Shown: positions 7,994 through 16,156 of the stretch, one piece after another
How the letters are laid out: each line of letters opens with the position of its first letter
How positions within the stretch are numbered: the stretch's first letter is position 1
Assembly (NCBI GenBank): GCA_022843945.1
Contig: JALHMR010000016.1
Coordinates: forward strand, 1 to 64,000
Direction of reading: 5' to 3'
Length of the DNA stretch: 64,000 bases
Origin: Rhodospirillaceae bacterium
Lineage (GTDB): Bacteria > Pseudomonadota > Alphaproteobacteria > CACIAM-22H2
Notes under the pieces: model-generated
Databases searched by the model: none
What the model was told of the DNA's origin: nothing
Seen by the model: the letters and a program-made list of their open reading frames with translations, nothing else
Position numbers and translations under genes: made by a program

Positions 7994-8015
7994 GTGCCCG
8001 CACACGAGGAAGCGA

Positions 8016-8228
8016 ATGATCTTCGACTTGCTCGGTGTGATAGGCATCTTAGTGCCGTACGTCCCACTGCTCATGCAGATCGTCGGCTGGTTGCTAGCTG
8101 GACCAGAACGCCTTCGTCGCCCGACACCGACGAAGAGCTTCTGGTTTAGCGGAGCCTGCGAGATCCGCTATGAGAGCGGCCCAAAGATCGCCCATCGCCC
8201 GAGGAAGAAGAAGTCTCTGCGGCGCTAA
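8016..8228 (+). CDS. Small membrane protein with basic tail, unknown
   Basis: This 70-residue product starts at an ATG with a strong, well-spaced Shine-Dalgarno (GAGGAAG then 3 nt). Residues about 3-27 form one hydrophobic segment (FDLLGVIGILVPYVPLLMQI). A polar stretch follows, ending in a very basic tail (PRKKKSLRR). The frame is open upstream to 7941 but passes through a terminator hairpin, so the SD-preceded ATG is preferred. I do not recognise a family. Its size, its position just after hairpin-T units and its distance from core genes suggest a phage-derived or orphan gene. It has no functional partner apart from the adjacent cassette. Confidence 0.5.
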   Translation: MIFDLLGVIGILVPYVPLLMQIVGWLLAGPERLRRPTPTKSFWFSGACEIRYESGPKIAHRPRKKKSLRR

Positions 8229-8317
8229 GGCTCGCGAGACCTCGACCAGCGAATAATGGTGAGCAAAGTGTCGTGAATCATGCCGGCATATCGATAGGTA
8301 TTATTTCTTATTACCCT

Positions 8318-8345
8318 TTATCCTTCCATAAACACGACGTACAAT
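8318..8345 (+). promoter_or_regulatory. Candidate ampG promoter giving a leaderless mRNA
   Basis: TACAAT at 8340-8345 lies in an AT-rich stretch six bases before the ampG ATG (8352), and a weak -35 (TTATCC) lies at 8318-8323. No Shine-Dalgarno precedes the ATG, which fits a transcript starting at or next to the start codon. Confidence 0.4.
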
Positions 8346-8351
8346 CGCTCC

Positions 8352-9656
8352 ATGTCTACTTGGCTCGATTCGCTGCGCCTCTACCGCGAGAAGCGCGTCC
8401 TGGTCATGCTCTTCCTCGGCTTCTCGGCCGGGCTGCCGCTGCCGCTGACCGGCTTCACCCTGCGCCAGTGGATGAGCGAGTCGAACGTGGCGCTGGCCGC
8501 CATCGGCCTCACCGCCCTGATCGGCATCGCCTACAGCTTCAAATTCGTCTGGTCGCCGTTCATGGACCGGCTGAGCCTGCCCTGGTTCAGCGCCCGGCTG
8601 GGCCGGCGGCGCGGCTGGCTCCTGCCGGTGCAGGTGCTTCTCGCCCTGGCCATCGCCGGCCTGGCGCTGACCGATCCGGTGACGGCGCCGGTGGCCACGG
8701 TCGCCGTCGCCGTGCTGGTCGCCTTCCTCTCGGCCAGCCAGGACATCGTCATCGATGCCTACCGCATCGAGACCCTGGCGCCCGAGGAACAGGGGGCCGG
8801 GCTTGCCGCCTATATCTGGGGCTATCGCATAGCCCTGCTGGTGGCCAATGCCGGCGCCCTGTTCATCGTCGGCTTCGCCGGCTGGCCGGCGGCCTTCATC
8901 GCCATGGGCATCCTGGTCAGCGTTGGCATCGTCACTTGCCTGGTGATGAAGGAGCCGACCGTGGCGCCGCCCGCCGCCTCGACGCGCCACGGCATCGCCG
9001 CGGCCATCGACTGGATCAGGAGCGCCGTCGTCGGCCCGCTGCTCGATTTCACCAAGCGCGACGCCTGGGTGCTGCTGCTCGGCTTCGTGGTGCTGTTCAA
9101 GCTGGGCGAGGCGCTGGCCGGCATCATGACCGCGCCCTTCTACCGCTCGCTCGGCTTCAGCCGCGAAGAGGTGGCGGCAATCTCCAGCGTCTTCGGGCTC
9201 TTCGCTACCCTCGGGGGGGCTGCGGTCGGCGGCCTGGTCGTCTATCGGATCGGCGTCTTCCGCTCGCTGATCGTCACCGGCATCCTGCAGATGCTCTCGA
9301 ACCTGATGTACGTGGCCCTGGCCCATGCCGGCCACGATATCGGCATGCTCTGGCTGCAGGTCGGCGTCGAGAACTTCACCGACGGCCTGGCCGACGCGGC
9401 CTTCGTCGCTTACCTGTCGAGCCTGTGCAATGTCGCCTTCACGGCGACGCAGTACGCGCTGCTCTCCTCGCTCGCCGCAACGCCCTTGCGCACGCTGGGC
9501 GCCAGCAGCGGCTTCCTCGCCGAGGCGATGGGCTGGCCGTCGTTCTTCCTGCTGACCACGGCCGCCGCCCTGCCGGCGCTGTGCCTCGCGGTCTGGCTGA
9601 TGCGCCGGTTCCCGCTCGGCGCGGCGTCACCCCGGCCCTTCGTGGCGGCGGACTAG
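8352..9656 (+). CDS. ampG: AmpG-like muropeptide MFS permease
   Basis: This 434-residue inner-membrane protein of the major facilitator superfamily has about twelve hydrophobic segments. AmpG imports anhydro-muropeptides from the periplasm for cell-wall recycling and, in some bacteria, for beta-lactamase induction. The N-terminal patterns LFLGFSAGLPLPLTGFTLR, KFVWSPFMDR and LGRRRGWL are characteristic of AmpG, as is SASQDIVIDAYR in the fourth to fifth segment. The start is the ATG at 8352; there is no Shine-Dalgarno and a -10-like box sits directly upstream, so leaderless initiation is likely. The next gene is convergent, with stop codons overlapping at 9653-9656. The window also holds a VanX-like dipeptidase and a Bax-like hydrolase that could supply or use muropeptides. 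Confidence 0.85.
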   Translation: MSTWLDSLRLYREKRVLVMLFLGFSAGLPLPLTGFTLRQWMSESNVALAAIGLTALIGIAYSFKFVWSPFMDRLSLPWFSARLGRRRGWLLPVQVLLALAIAGLALTDPVTAPVATVAVAVLVAFLSASQDIVIDAYRIETLAPEEQGAGLAAYIWGYRIALLVANAGALFIVGFAGWPAAFIAMGILVSVGIVTCLVMKEPTVAPPAASTRHGIAAAIDWIRSAVVGPLLDFTKRDAWVLLLGFVVLFKLGEALAGIMTAPFYRSLGFSREEVAAISSVFGLFATLGGAAVGGLVVYRIGVFRSLIVTGILQMLSNLMYVALAHAGHDIGMLWLQVGVENFTDGLADAAFVAYLSSLCNVAFTATQYALLSSLAATPLRTLGASSGFLAEAMGWPSFFLLTTAAALPALCLAVWLMRRFPLGAASPRPFVAAD

Positions 9657-10654
9657 GGCTGCTTCGTCAGCAGCGTCTCGATCGCGGCATCGACCGCCTC
9701 GACCGGGATCGCCTCCATCGCCATGCTGCCGAAGGTGCGGGCCAGCACGGTGATCAGGGTCGGGGTCTGCGGCGGCGCCTTCTCCATCACCGTTGGGCCC
9801 CAGAGCGAGACCAGCGGCACGCCGCCGGCAGCGACCAGGTGCCCACCGCCGCTGTCGTTGGAGACGGCCGCTTTCATACGCGCGGCCAGCGCGATGGTCA
9901 GCAGCGCCGTCGGCTTGATGCCACGGCTCGGTGCTTCCTGCAGCGGGAAGCGCGCCTCGGGCAGGGCAGCCTTGAGTTCGTCGTGCCAGGGAATCTCGTC
10001 GGGGCCGAGGATCACCACCGGCACGCGGCCGCGCGCCGCCTGGCGCTTGCCGATCTCGACGAAACGCTCGCGCGGCCAGCATTTGTGCCGGCCCCCGGCA
10101 CCGGGGACGAGCCCGACATAGACCGAGCCGTCGGGCAGCAGCGCCGTCGCTCGAGCATATGAATCAGGATCGTAGAGCGGCGCGAGGCGCTCCTCGATTT
10201 TCTTGCCGCTGGCCACCTCGATCAGGTCGAGGATCTGGCGGATCATGGTCGTCGGCTTTTTATAGCCGCGCGGCGGCCGCACGCTGGAGAAGGCGAAGTC
10301 GGCCGCCCCGGAGATGAACGTGTCGCAGCGCAGGCGGCGCAGGATCATGGTGGTCAGCACCCGGCGCTGAGTGTCGATGACCAGGTCGAAATGGCGCCCG
10401 GCCAGCGGGCGGCGCAGGAGCTCGCTCCAGTCGCTGCCGATGCCCACGTCCTCGATCACCTCGTCGATCAGCCCCTTGACCAGGGGAGCCAGAGGGCCGC
10501 TGAACACCGTCTTGCCCTTGCCGGCGAGCCAGGTGATGCGCGCCTGCGGATAGGTGTCGCGCAAGGCCCGCACGAAGGGCATTTTCATCAGCGCGTCGCC
10601 CATGAGGTCGAGGCCGACATAAACGAGCACGGAACGGGGAGCGGAGACGGCCAT
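9653..10654 (-). CDS. Glycosyltransferase family 9 (heptosyltransferase-like)
   Basis: This 333-residue GT-B glycosyltransferase resembles ADP-heptose:LPS heptosyltransferases. The N-terminal segment SVLVYVGLDLMGDALMKMPF matches the GxGDxxxxxP nucleotide-sugar loop of GT9. The C-terminal donor site SNDSGGGHLVAAGGVPLVSL (shown to 20 residues) matches the usual NDSGPMHLAAA signature, with Gly in place of the usual Pro. It probably extends the LPS core or another surface glycan at the cytoplasmic face. The start is the ATG at 10654 rather than a GTG 45 nt upstream, because homology begins at SVLVYVG. It is divergent from alanine dehydrogenase and its terminus overlaps ampG by 4 bp. No other LPS genes are close. 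Confidence 0.8.
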   Translation of the reverse strand: MAVSAPRSVLVYVGLDLMGDALMKMPFVRALRDTYPQARITWLAGKGKTVFSGPLAPLVKGLIDEVIEDVGIGSDWSELLRRPLAGRHFDLVIDTQRRVLTTMILRRLRCDTFISGAADFAFSSVRPPRGYKKPTTMIRQILDLIEVASGKKIEERLAPLYDPDSYARATALLPDGSVYVGLVPGAGGRHKCWPRERFVEIGKRQAARGRVPVVILGPDEIPWHDELKAALPEARFPLQEAPSRGIKPTALLTIALAARMKAAVSNDSGGGHLVAAGGVPLVSLWGPTVMEKAPPQTPTLITVLARTFGSMAMEAIPVEAVDAAIETLLTKQP

Positions 10655-10736
10655 CGCGGAAAGGGCAGCGGAGTTGACCCGGAGCCCGGCCGACCCCACT
10701 CTTGCGCGGGGCTCACGGGCAAGCGGGATGTATCAC

Positions 10737-11849
10737 ATGCGCGTCGGCGTGCCGAAGGAAATCAAGAGCGAGGAAAACCGCGTCGGCCTGACGCCGGGTA
10801 GCGCGCGCGAACTCGTCCATCACGGCCACCAGCTCACCGTCGAGACCCATGCCGGTGAGGGCATCGGCTTCGACGATGCCGCCTACAAGGCCGCTGGCGC
10901 CACGATCGTCGCCACGGCCGACGAGGTGTTCGCCGCCGCCGACCTGATCGTCAAGGTGAAGGAGCCGCAAGCCGTGGAGATCAAGCGGCTGAAAGCCCAT
11001 CACACGCTGTTCACCTATCTGCATCTCGCCCCCGATCCGGTGCAGGCCAAGGCGCTGATGGCGTCGGGCGCCACGGCCATCGCCTACGAAACGGTGACCA
11101 ACGAACGTGGCGGCCTGCCTCTACTCGCTCCGATGAGCGAGGTCGCCGGCCGCATGTCGATCCAGGTTGGCGCCCACTGCCTGGAGAAGCGCCAGGGCGG
11201 GGCCGGCATCCTGCTCGGCGGCGTGCCCGGCGTTTCGGCGGCCAAGGTGGTGATCCTGGGCGGCGGCGTCTCCGGCACCAACGCGGCGCGCATGGCCATG
11301 GGTCTCGAGGCGCATGTCATCGTCATCGATAAGTCGCTGTCGCGGCTCTACGACCTCGACCTGCAGTTCGGCTCGCGCCTGCACACCAGTTTCGCGACGC
11401 GCGAATCGATCGAGAAGCACGTGGTCGAGGCCGACCTGGTGATCGGCGCGGTGCTGGTACCGGGGGCGGCCGCCCCCAAGCTGGTCACCCGCGAGATGAT
11501 CAGGCGCATGCGCCGCGGCTCGGTGGTGGTCGACATCTCGATCGACCAGGGCGGCTGTTTCGAGACCAGCCGTCCGACCACGCATGCCGATCCGACCTAT
11601 GTCGAGGAGGGCGTGGTGCATTACTGCGTCACCAACATGCCGGGCGGCGTCGCCCGCACCTCGGCCATCGCGCTCAACAACGCTACCCTGCCCTTCGTGG
11701 TGGCGCTGGCCGACAAGGGTATCAAGGCGGCGCTGGCCGCCGATCCGCATCTGCGCAACGGCCTCAACGTGGCACGCGGCCAGATCACGCACCCGGCCGT
11801 GGCCGAGGCGCTGAAGCTGCCGCTGATGTCGGCGGAGAAGGCGCTGTAG
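10737..11849 (+). CDS. ald: Alanine dehydrogenase
   Basis: Ald catalyses reversible NAD-dependent oxidative deamination of L-alanine to pyruvate and ammonium in the cytosol. The 370-residue product has the standard length. Key residues are in canonical positions: Arg15 and Lys75 bind pyruvate, His96 acts in catalysis, Asp270 is the second catalytic residue, and GGGVSG (175-180) is the dinucleotide loop. The ATG at 10737 gives the family start [10 protein letters not shown]; the longer frame upstream adds 21 unrelated residues. It is followed by an intergenic repeat element rather than a classical terminator. It may link alanine use to nitrogen and carbon status, but nothing nearby shows regulation. 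Confidence 0.96.
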   Translation: MRVGVPKEIKSEENRVGLTPGSARELVHHGHQLTVETHAGEGIGFDDAAYKAAGATIVATADEVFAAADLIVKVKEPQAVEIKRLKAHHTLFTYLHLAPDPVQAKALMASGATAIAYETVTNERGGLPLLAPMSEVAGRMSIQVGAHCLEKRQGGAGILLGGVPGVSAAKVVILGGGVSGTNAARMAMGLEAHVIVIDKSLSRLYDLDLQFGSRLHTSFATRESIEKHVVEADLVIGAVLVPGAAAPKLVTREMIRRMRRGSVVVDISIDQGGCFETSRPTTHADPTYVEEGVVHYCVTNMPGGVARTSAIALNNATLPFVVALADKGIKAALAADPHLRNGLNVARGQITHPAVAEALKLPLMSAEKAL

Positions 11850-11860
11850 CTCTCCCGGAG

Positions 11861-11966
11861 CACCCCCACCCCAACCCTCTCCATCAAGGGGAGGGGAAGA
11901 CTAAGGAGCACGGCCCATCCCTCTTATCCCCTCCCCCCTTGAGGGGAAGGGGATAGGGTGGGGGGT
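11861..11966. repeat. Intergenic C/G-tract inverted repeat element
   Basis: An imperfect palindrome of about 106 bp lies between the convergent ald and phoB genes. The outer arm CACCCCCACCCCAACCC pairs loosely with AGGGTGGGGGGT near the right end. Two inner hairpins are CCCTCTCC/GGGGAGGG (11875-11895) and CCCCTCCCCCC-TTGA-GGGG-AA-GGGG (about 11929-11952). This composition is typical of dispersed intergenic repeats in high-GC alphaproteobacteria and may end transcription from both sides. Confidence 0.7.
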
Positions 11967-12000
11967 AATGAGTGCGCACTGCTAGACAGCGCGCGCGGAT

Positions 12001-12717
12001 CTACTGCGTCAGCTCGTCGAGGGCGTAGCCGGCCGAGCGCACGGTGCGGATGATGTCCGTATCGTTCGGGCCGTTGAGCGCCTTGCGCAGGCGGCGGATG
12101 TGGACGTCGACCGTGCGGGCCTCGACATAGATCTCGCGACCCCAGACCGCGTCGAGCAGCTGCTCGCGGCTGTAGACCCGGCCTGGCCGCTCCATCAGGA
12201 AGCGCAGGAGCCGGAACTCGGTCGGACCGAGATGGACCGCGCGACCGTCGCGCAGGACCCGGTGCGACGACAGGTCCATGACCACGCCGGCATAGGTCAG
12301 CAGGTCGGCGGCGGTCGAGGGCTTGGACCGGCGCAGCACGGCGCGCACCCGGGCGATGAGCTCGGAGGGGCTGAAGGGCTTGGCCACGTAGTCGTCGGCG
12401 CCGACCTCCAGGCCGCGCACCCGGTCGGATTCCTCGCCTCGCGCCGTGAGCATGATGATCGGCAGCTCGCGCGTGTCCGGCTTGCGCCTGAGCTGGCGGC
12501 AGATCTCCAGGCCGGAGACCAGCGGCAGCATCCAGTCGAGGATTAGCAGGTCCGGCTGGTGCTCGTCGACCGCGGTCAGCGCGTCCTCGCCGTCGATGGC
12601 GGCGCTGACCTTGAATCCCTCTTTCTCGAGGTTATAGCGCAGCATCTCGACAAGCGCCGTCTCGTCCTCGACCACGAGGATGTGCGGCTTGGTCATAGTG
12701 GCGCCCGCATCGGCCAT
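12001..12717 (-). CDS. phoB: Phosphate regulon response regulator PhoB
   Basis: PhoB is an OmpR-class response regulator that binds PHO boxes when phosphorylated by PhoR. In the 238-residue product the receiver domain (about 11-125) has the acid pair Glu18/Asp19, phospho-acceptor Asp61 (LLILDWMLP), Thr91 and Lys113. The winged-helix domain (about 135-235) carries the SREQLLDAVWG and RTVDVHIRRLRKAL segments. The start at 12717 is chosen because this ATG lies 4 nt after the phoU stop, with GGGGGAC just upstream; an internal ATG at 12696 is the alternative. It is the last gene of the phoR-pstSCAB-phoU-phoB run. Confidence 0.96.
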   Translation of the reverse strand: MADAGATMTKPHILVVEDETALVEMLRYNLEKEGFKVSAAIDGEDALTAVDEHQPDLLILDWMLPLVSGLEICRQLRRKPDTRELPIIMLTARGEESDRVRGLEVGADDYVAKPFSPSELIARVRAVLRRSKPSTAADLLTYAGVVMDLSSHRVLRDGRAVHLGPTEFRLLRFLMERPGRVYSREQLLDAVWGREIYVEARTVDVHIRRLRKALNGPNDTDIIRTVRSAGYALDELTQ

Positions 12718-12721
12718 GGCG

Positions 12722-13450
12722 TCAACGTCCCCCGCCGGCGCCGGCCGGCTTGATGACCGCGAAGCTGGTCTCGTCGTGCTTGGGGCGCTCCTCGCGCAGG
12801 GGACGGCCCTCGACCAGGAAGTGGATGGTTTCCGCGATGTTCGTCGCATGATCGCCGATCCGCTCGATGTTCTTGGCGATGAACAGGAGATGGGTCGAGG
12901 CCGTGATGTTGCGCGCGTCCTCCATCATATAGGTCAGGAGCTCGCGGAACAGGCTCGAATACATCTCGTCGAGCTCCTCGTCGCGGTTCCACACCCGGAT
13001 CGCCTTGTCGACGTCGGCGTTGACGTAAGCATCGAGCACGTCCTTGATCATCTCCTTGACCACCTGGCCCATGCGCGGAATGGCGTGGACGGGCCGCACC
13101 ACGGGCACCTGGTTGAGGGCGATGGCGCGCTTGGCGACGTTGGCGGCGTAGTCGGCGATGCGCTCGAGATCGGCGCTGATCTTGAGCGCCGAGAGGATGG
13201 TGCGCAGATCCACCGCCACCGGCTGGCGCAGGGCCATGATATGGACGACGAGGTCGTCCACCTCGCGCTCGAGGTCATCGACCTTCTGATCGCCGCGCAC
13301 CGTGGTGGTGGCGAGCTCGGTATCGCGATCGGCCACGGCCTGGATCGCCGCGGCGAGCTGGGTCTCGGCCAGACCGCCCATGCGCGCGATCAGGCTCTGC
13401 AGGCGCTTGAGCTCCTCGTCGAAGGACTTGGCGGTGTGGTGCATCGGCAT
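12722..13450 (-). CDS. phoU: Phosphate signalling protein PhoU
   Basis: PhoU is a cytosolic protein of two three-helix bundles that links the PstSCAB transporter to the PhoR kinase and restrains Pho signalling when phosphate is plentiful. The 242-residue product has the usual length. Both repeats of the metal-binding signature are visible: ISADLERIADYAANVAKR in the first half and IAKNIERIGDHATNIAE in the second. The ATG at 13450 follows GGAGG at 5-nt spacing; an ATG two codons later is the alternative. The gene lies between pstB and phoB on the same strand. Confidence 0.96.
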   Translation of the reverse strand: MPMHHTAKSFDEELKRLQSLIARMGGLAETQLAAAIQAVADRDTELATTTVRGDQKVDDLEREVDDLVVHIMALRQPVAVDLRTILSALKISADLERIADYAANVAKRAIALNQVPVVRPVHAIPRMGQVVKEMIKDVLDAYVNADVDKAIRVWNRDEELDEMYSSLFRELLTYMMEDARNITASTHLLFIAKNIERIGDHATNIAETIHFLVEGRPLREERPKHDETSFAVIKPAGAGGGR

Positions 13451-13461
13451 CCTCGCCTCCC

Positions 13462-14295
13462 TCAGCCGAACCGGCCGGTAACGTAATCTTCGGTCTGCTT
13501 CTTGTTCGGCTTGGTGAAGATCTTCTCCGTCTCGGCGTACTCGATCAGCTCGCCCAGATACATGAAGGCGGTGAAATCGGCGGTGCGCGCCGCCTGCTGC
13601 ATGTTGTGGGTGACGATGGCGATGCAGTAGTCCGAGCGCAGCTCGTGGATCAGCTCCTCGATCTTGGAGGTCGAGATCGGGTCGAGCGCCGAGGCCGGCT
13701 CGTCGAGCAGCAGGATCTCGGGCTTCAGCGCGATGGCTCGGGCGATGCAGAGGCGCTGCTGCTGGCCGCCGGACAGGCCGAGCCCGCTCTGCTTCAGCTT
13801 GTCCTTGACCTCGTTCCACAGGGCGGCGCGCTGCAGCGCCTGCTCGACCCTTCCGTCGAGCTCGCTCGCCGGCAGGGTCTCGTAGAGGCGGATGCCGAAG
13901 GCGATGTTGTCGTAGATCGACATGGGGAAGGGTGTCGGCTTCTGGAACACCATGCCGACCTTGGCGCGCAGCAGGTTCACGTCGTAGCCGGGCTCGAGCA
14001 CGTTGCGCCCGTCGATGATCACCTCGCCCTCGGCGCGCTGCTCGGGATAGAGATTGTAGATGCGGTTGAACACGCGCAGCAGGGTCGACTTGCCGCAGCC
14101 CGACGGGCCGATGAAGGCGGTCACCCGCCGGTCATAGAGCGGCAGGGAGATGCCCTTGAGCGCCTCGAACTTCTTGTAGAAGAAATGCACGTTGCGGATA
14201 TCGGCCTTGATCGCCGGCGCGGGCTCGGTCCGGCGTTCGGCCGGCACCAGGGGGCGGGTCAGGGGACGGGCGGCGGGCGGGCTGAGGACGGTCAT
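13462..14295 (-). CDS. pstB: Phosphate ABC transporter ATP-binding protein PstB
   Basis: This is the ATPase of the high-affinity phosphate importer, 277 residues. The Walker A motif is GPSGCGKST (63-71), the ABC signature is LSGGQQQR and Walker B is [13 protein letters not shown]. The Q-loop segment [20 protein letters not shown] is diagnostic for PstB. The ATG overlaps the pstA stop in an ATGA arrangement, which implies translational coupling. A 30-residue N-terminal extension rich in Pro and Arg precedes the ABC core; this is slightly longer than in enterobacteria. Confidence 0.97.
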   Translation of the reverse strand: MTVLSPPAARPLTRPLVPAERRTEPAPAIKADIRNVHFFYKKFEALKGISLPLYDRRVTAFIGPSGCGKSTLLRVFNRIYNLYPEQRAEGEVIIDGRNVLEPGYDVNLLRAKVGMVFQKPTPFPMSIYDNIAFGIRLYETLPASELDGRVEQALQRAALWNEVKDKLKQSGLGLSGGQQQRLCIARAIALKPEILLLDEPASALDPISTSKIEELIHELRSDYCIAIVTHNMQQAARTADFTAFMYLGELIEYAETEKIFTKPNKKQTEDYVTGRFG

Positions 14296-15134
14296 CGTTT
14301 GACGCTGCTCCAGCTGGCGACGAGGCGGGCGCCGATGTTGAGGACGAGGATGACGGTGGTGATCAGCAGTGCTCCGCCCCAGGCGAGGGTCTGCCAGTCG
14401 GCATAGGGGCTGAGCGCGAACTGGAAGATGACCACCGGCAGGTTGGCCATCGGCGCGTTGAGATCGGTGCTCCAGAACTGGTTGTTGAGGGCGGTGAAGA
14501 GCAGCGGGGCGGTCTCGCCGCTGATCCGCGCCACCGCCAGCATGATCCCGGTGACGATGCCCTGCAGGGCGGCCCGGTAGGAGATCTGCACCACCGTGCG
14601 CCATTTGGGCGCGCCCAGGGCGGCGGCCGCCTCGCGCAGGGTGTCGGGGACGAGGCGCAGCATGTCCTCGGTGGTGCGCACCACGACCGGCACAACGATG
14701 ATGGCCAGCGCCAGCGCCCCGGCCCAGGCCGAGAAATGGCCCATGCGCAACACCACGACCTCGTAGACGAACAGGCCGATGATGATCGAGGGCGCGCTCA
14801 GCAGGATGTCGTTGATGAAGCGGATGACCTCGGCCAGGCGGCTGCCGCGGCTGTATTCCGCGAGATAGGTGCCGGCCAGGATGCCGACCGGCGTGCCGAT
14901 CAGGGTGGCGATGCCGGTCATCACCAGGCTGCCGAAGATGGCGTTGGCCAGGCCGCCCTGGCTGCCGGGCGGCGGGGTCATCTGGGTAAAGAGATCGGCG
15001 CTCAGCGCCGTCAGGCCGTTGGCCAGCAGCGTCGTCAGGATGGCGGCCAGCCAGAACAGGCCGAGCGCCGTGGCGGCCAGCGACAGACCGAGCACGACCT
15101 GGTTGGACAGGCGGCGGCGCTGGTAGAGAGTCAT
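14292..15134 (-). CDS. pstA: Phosphate ABC transporter permease PstA
   Basis: This inner-membrane permease of the PstSCAB importer has 280 residues with about six hydrophobic segments. The cytoplasmic coupling segment [20 protein letters not shown] matches the EAA loop of PstA, and [13 protein letters not shown] near the C-terminus is typical of the family. Its start lies 2 nt after the pstC stop and its stop overlaps the pstB start, so pstCAB form a tight translational unit. Confidence 0.96.
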   Translation of the reverse strand: MTLYQRRRLSNQVVLGLSLAATALGLFWLAAILTTLLANGLTALSADLFTQMTPPPGSQGGLANAIFGSLVMTGIATLIGTPVGILAGTYLAEYSRGSRLAEVIRFINDILLSAPSIIIGLFVYEVVVLRMGHFSAWAGALALAIIVVPVVVRTTEDMLRLVPDTLREAAAALGAPKWRTVVQISYRAALQGIVTGIMLAVARISGETAPLLFTALNNQFWSTDLNAPMANLPVVIFQFALSPYADWQTLAWGGALLITTVILVLNIGARLVASWSSVKR

Positions 15135-15136
15135 CT

Positions 15137-16117
15137 TTACGTCCCCTGCTGGCGCTGCAGGCGCAGCAACAGGAGCTTGGCGAGCACCAGCACGCCGAAG
15201 GTGATGACGAACAGGATGAGGCCCAGCGCGATCAGCGACGACAGGTAGAGATCGGTCGTCGCCTCGGTGAACTCGTTGGCCAGGGCGGCCGAGATCGTCG
15301 TGCCGGGGGCCAGCAGCGAGGCGTGAATGTCGTGGGCGTTCCCGATGACGAAGGTCACAGCCATGGTTTCACCCAGCGCCCGGCCGAGGCCGAGCATGAC
15401 GCCGCCGACCACGCCGATGCGCGTATAGGGCAGCACGATGCTCCACATCACCTCCCAGGTGGTGGCGCCCAGCCCGTAGGCCGATTCCTTGACCATCGGC
15501 GGCACGGTCTCGAAGACGTCGCGCATCACCGAGGTGACGAAGGGCAGGACCATGATGGCGAGGATCAGGCCGGCGGTAAGCACGCCGATGCCCAGCGGCG
15601 GGCCGGCGAAGAGGAATCCCAGGCCCGGGACTTCGCCCAAGGTGTCGATGAGGAAGGGCTGCACCGTCTCCTGCAGGAAGGGCGCGAAGACGAACAGGCC
15701 CCAGATGCCGTAGATGATGCTGGGGATGCCGGCGAGCAGCTCGATCGCCGTGCCGATCGGGCGCTTGAGCCAGGGCGGGCAGAGCTCGGTGATGAAGAGC
15801 GCGATGCCGAAGCTGATCGGCACGCCGATCAGCAGGGCGATCGCCGAGGTGACGAGCGTGCCGTAGATCGGGGCGAGCGCGCCGAACTCGTCGGTCACCG
15901 GGTTCCATTCCTCGGTGGTGACGAAGCTCGGTCCGAAATGCCGCAGCGCCGGCCAGGCGCCTTCGACCAGGGCGACGATCACGCCACCGAGCAGCACGAG
16001 CACGAGAAAGGCAAAGAGCGCCGTGCCCAGGCGGAACACCGTATCGAGCCGGCGCTGGCCGCGCGCCCACCGGCCGATGCGCGCCTCGAGACTGGTCGTG
16101 GTGGGGATGGCGGTCAT
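15137..16117 (-). CDS. pstC: Phosphate ABC transporter permease PstC
   Basis: This inner-membrane permease partners PstA; 326 residues with about six to seven hydrophobic segments. The motif [19 protein letters not shown] is the EAA coupling loop and [18 protein letters not shown] is the PstC signature. The gene follows pstS after 39 nt that contain a strong hairpin (16124-16149). The bases directly before the ATG are pyrimidine-rich and lack a Shine-Dalgarno, so translation may be weaker than that of pstS. Confidence 0.96.
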   Translation of the reverse strand: MTAIPTTTSLEARIGRWARGQRRLDTVFRLGTALFAFLVLVLLGGVIVALVEGAWPALRHFGPSFVTTEEWNPVTDEFGALAPIYGTLVTSAIALLIGVPISFGIALFITELCPPWLKRPIGTAIELLAGIPSIIYGIWGLFVFAPFLQETVQPFLIDTLGEVPGLGFLFAGPPLGIGVLTAGLILAIMVLPFVTSVMRDVFETVPPMVKESAYGLGATTWEVMWSIVLPYTRIGVVGGVMLGLGRALGETMAVTFVIGNAHDIHASLLAPGTTISAALANEFTEATTDLYLSSLIALGLILFVITFGVLVLAKLLLLRLQRQQGT

Positions 16118-16123
16118 GGGAAG

Positions 16124-16149
16124 GGAGGCCGGACCGGGGCCCGGCCTCC
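16124..16149 (-). promoter_or_regulatory. pstS-pstC intercistronic hairpin
   Basis: A perfect 9-bp stem (GGAGGCCGG / CCGGCCTCC on the plus strand) with an 8-nt loop and no T-run lies between the pstS stop and the pstC start. Such structures usually protect the upstream message from 3' decay, so the binding protein is made in excess over the permeases. Confidence 0.65.
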
Positions 16150-16156
16150 GGTCTCC

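Larger units (their letters stand above)
7532..8015. other. Hairpin-rich AT-richer tail, phage-like remnant
   Basis: About 480 bp without a convincing gene but with four hairpin-plus-T-run units (7603-7634, 7711-7738, 7820-7850, 7962-7993) and palindromes at 7635-7648 and 7938-7958. A perfect TTGACA lies at 7549-7554, but the hexamer 17 bp on (CACACT) is poor. A short frame from GTG 7599 to 7769 has a good Shine-Dalgarno (GGGGAGGA) but runs through two of the hairpins, so it is doubtful. Two of the T-runs continue directly into ATGCCCG or GTGCCCG, giving the stretch a repeated-unit appearance like small-gene regions of prophages. Confidence 0.5.

Noticed and set aside
7941-8015. Upstream extension of the small membrane protein
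   Set aside because: It would be translated through a palindrome and a terminator; the ATG at 8016 has the strong ribosome site.
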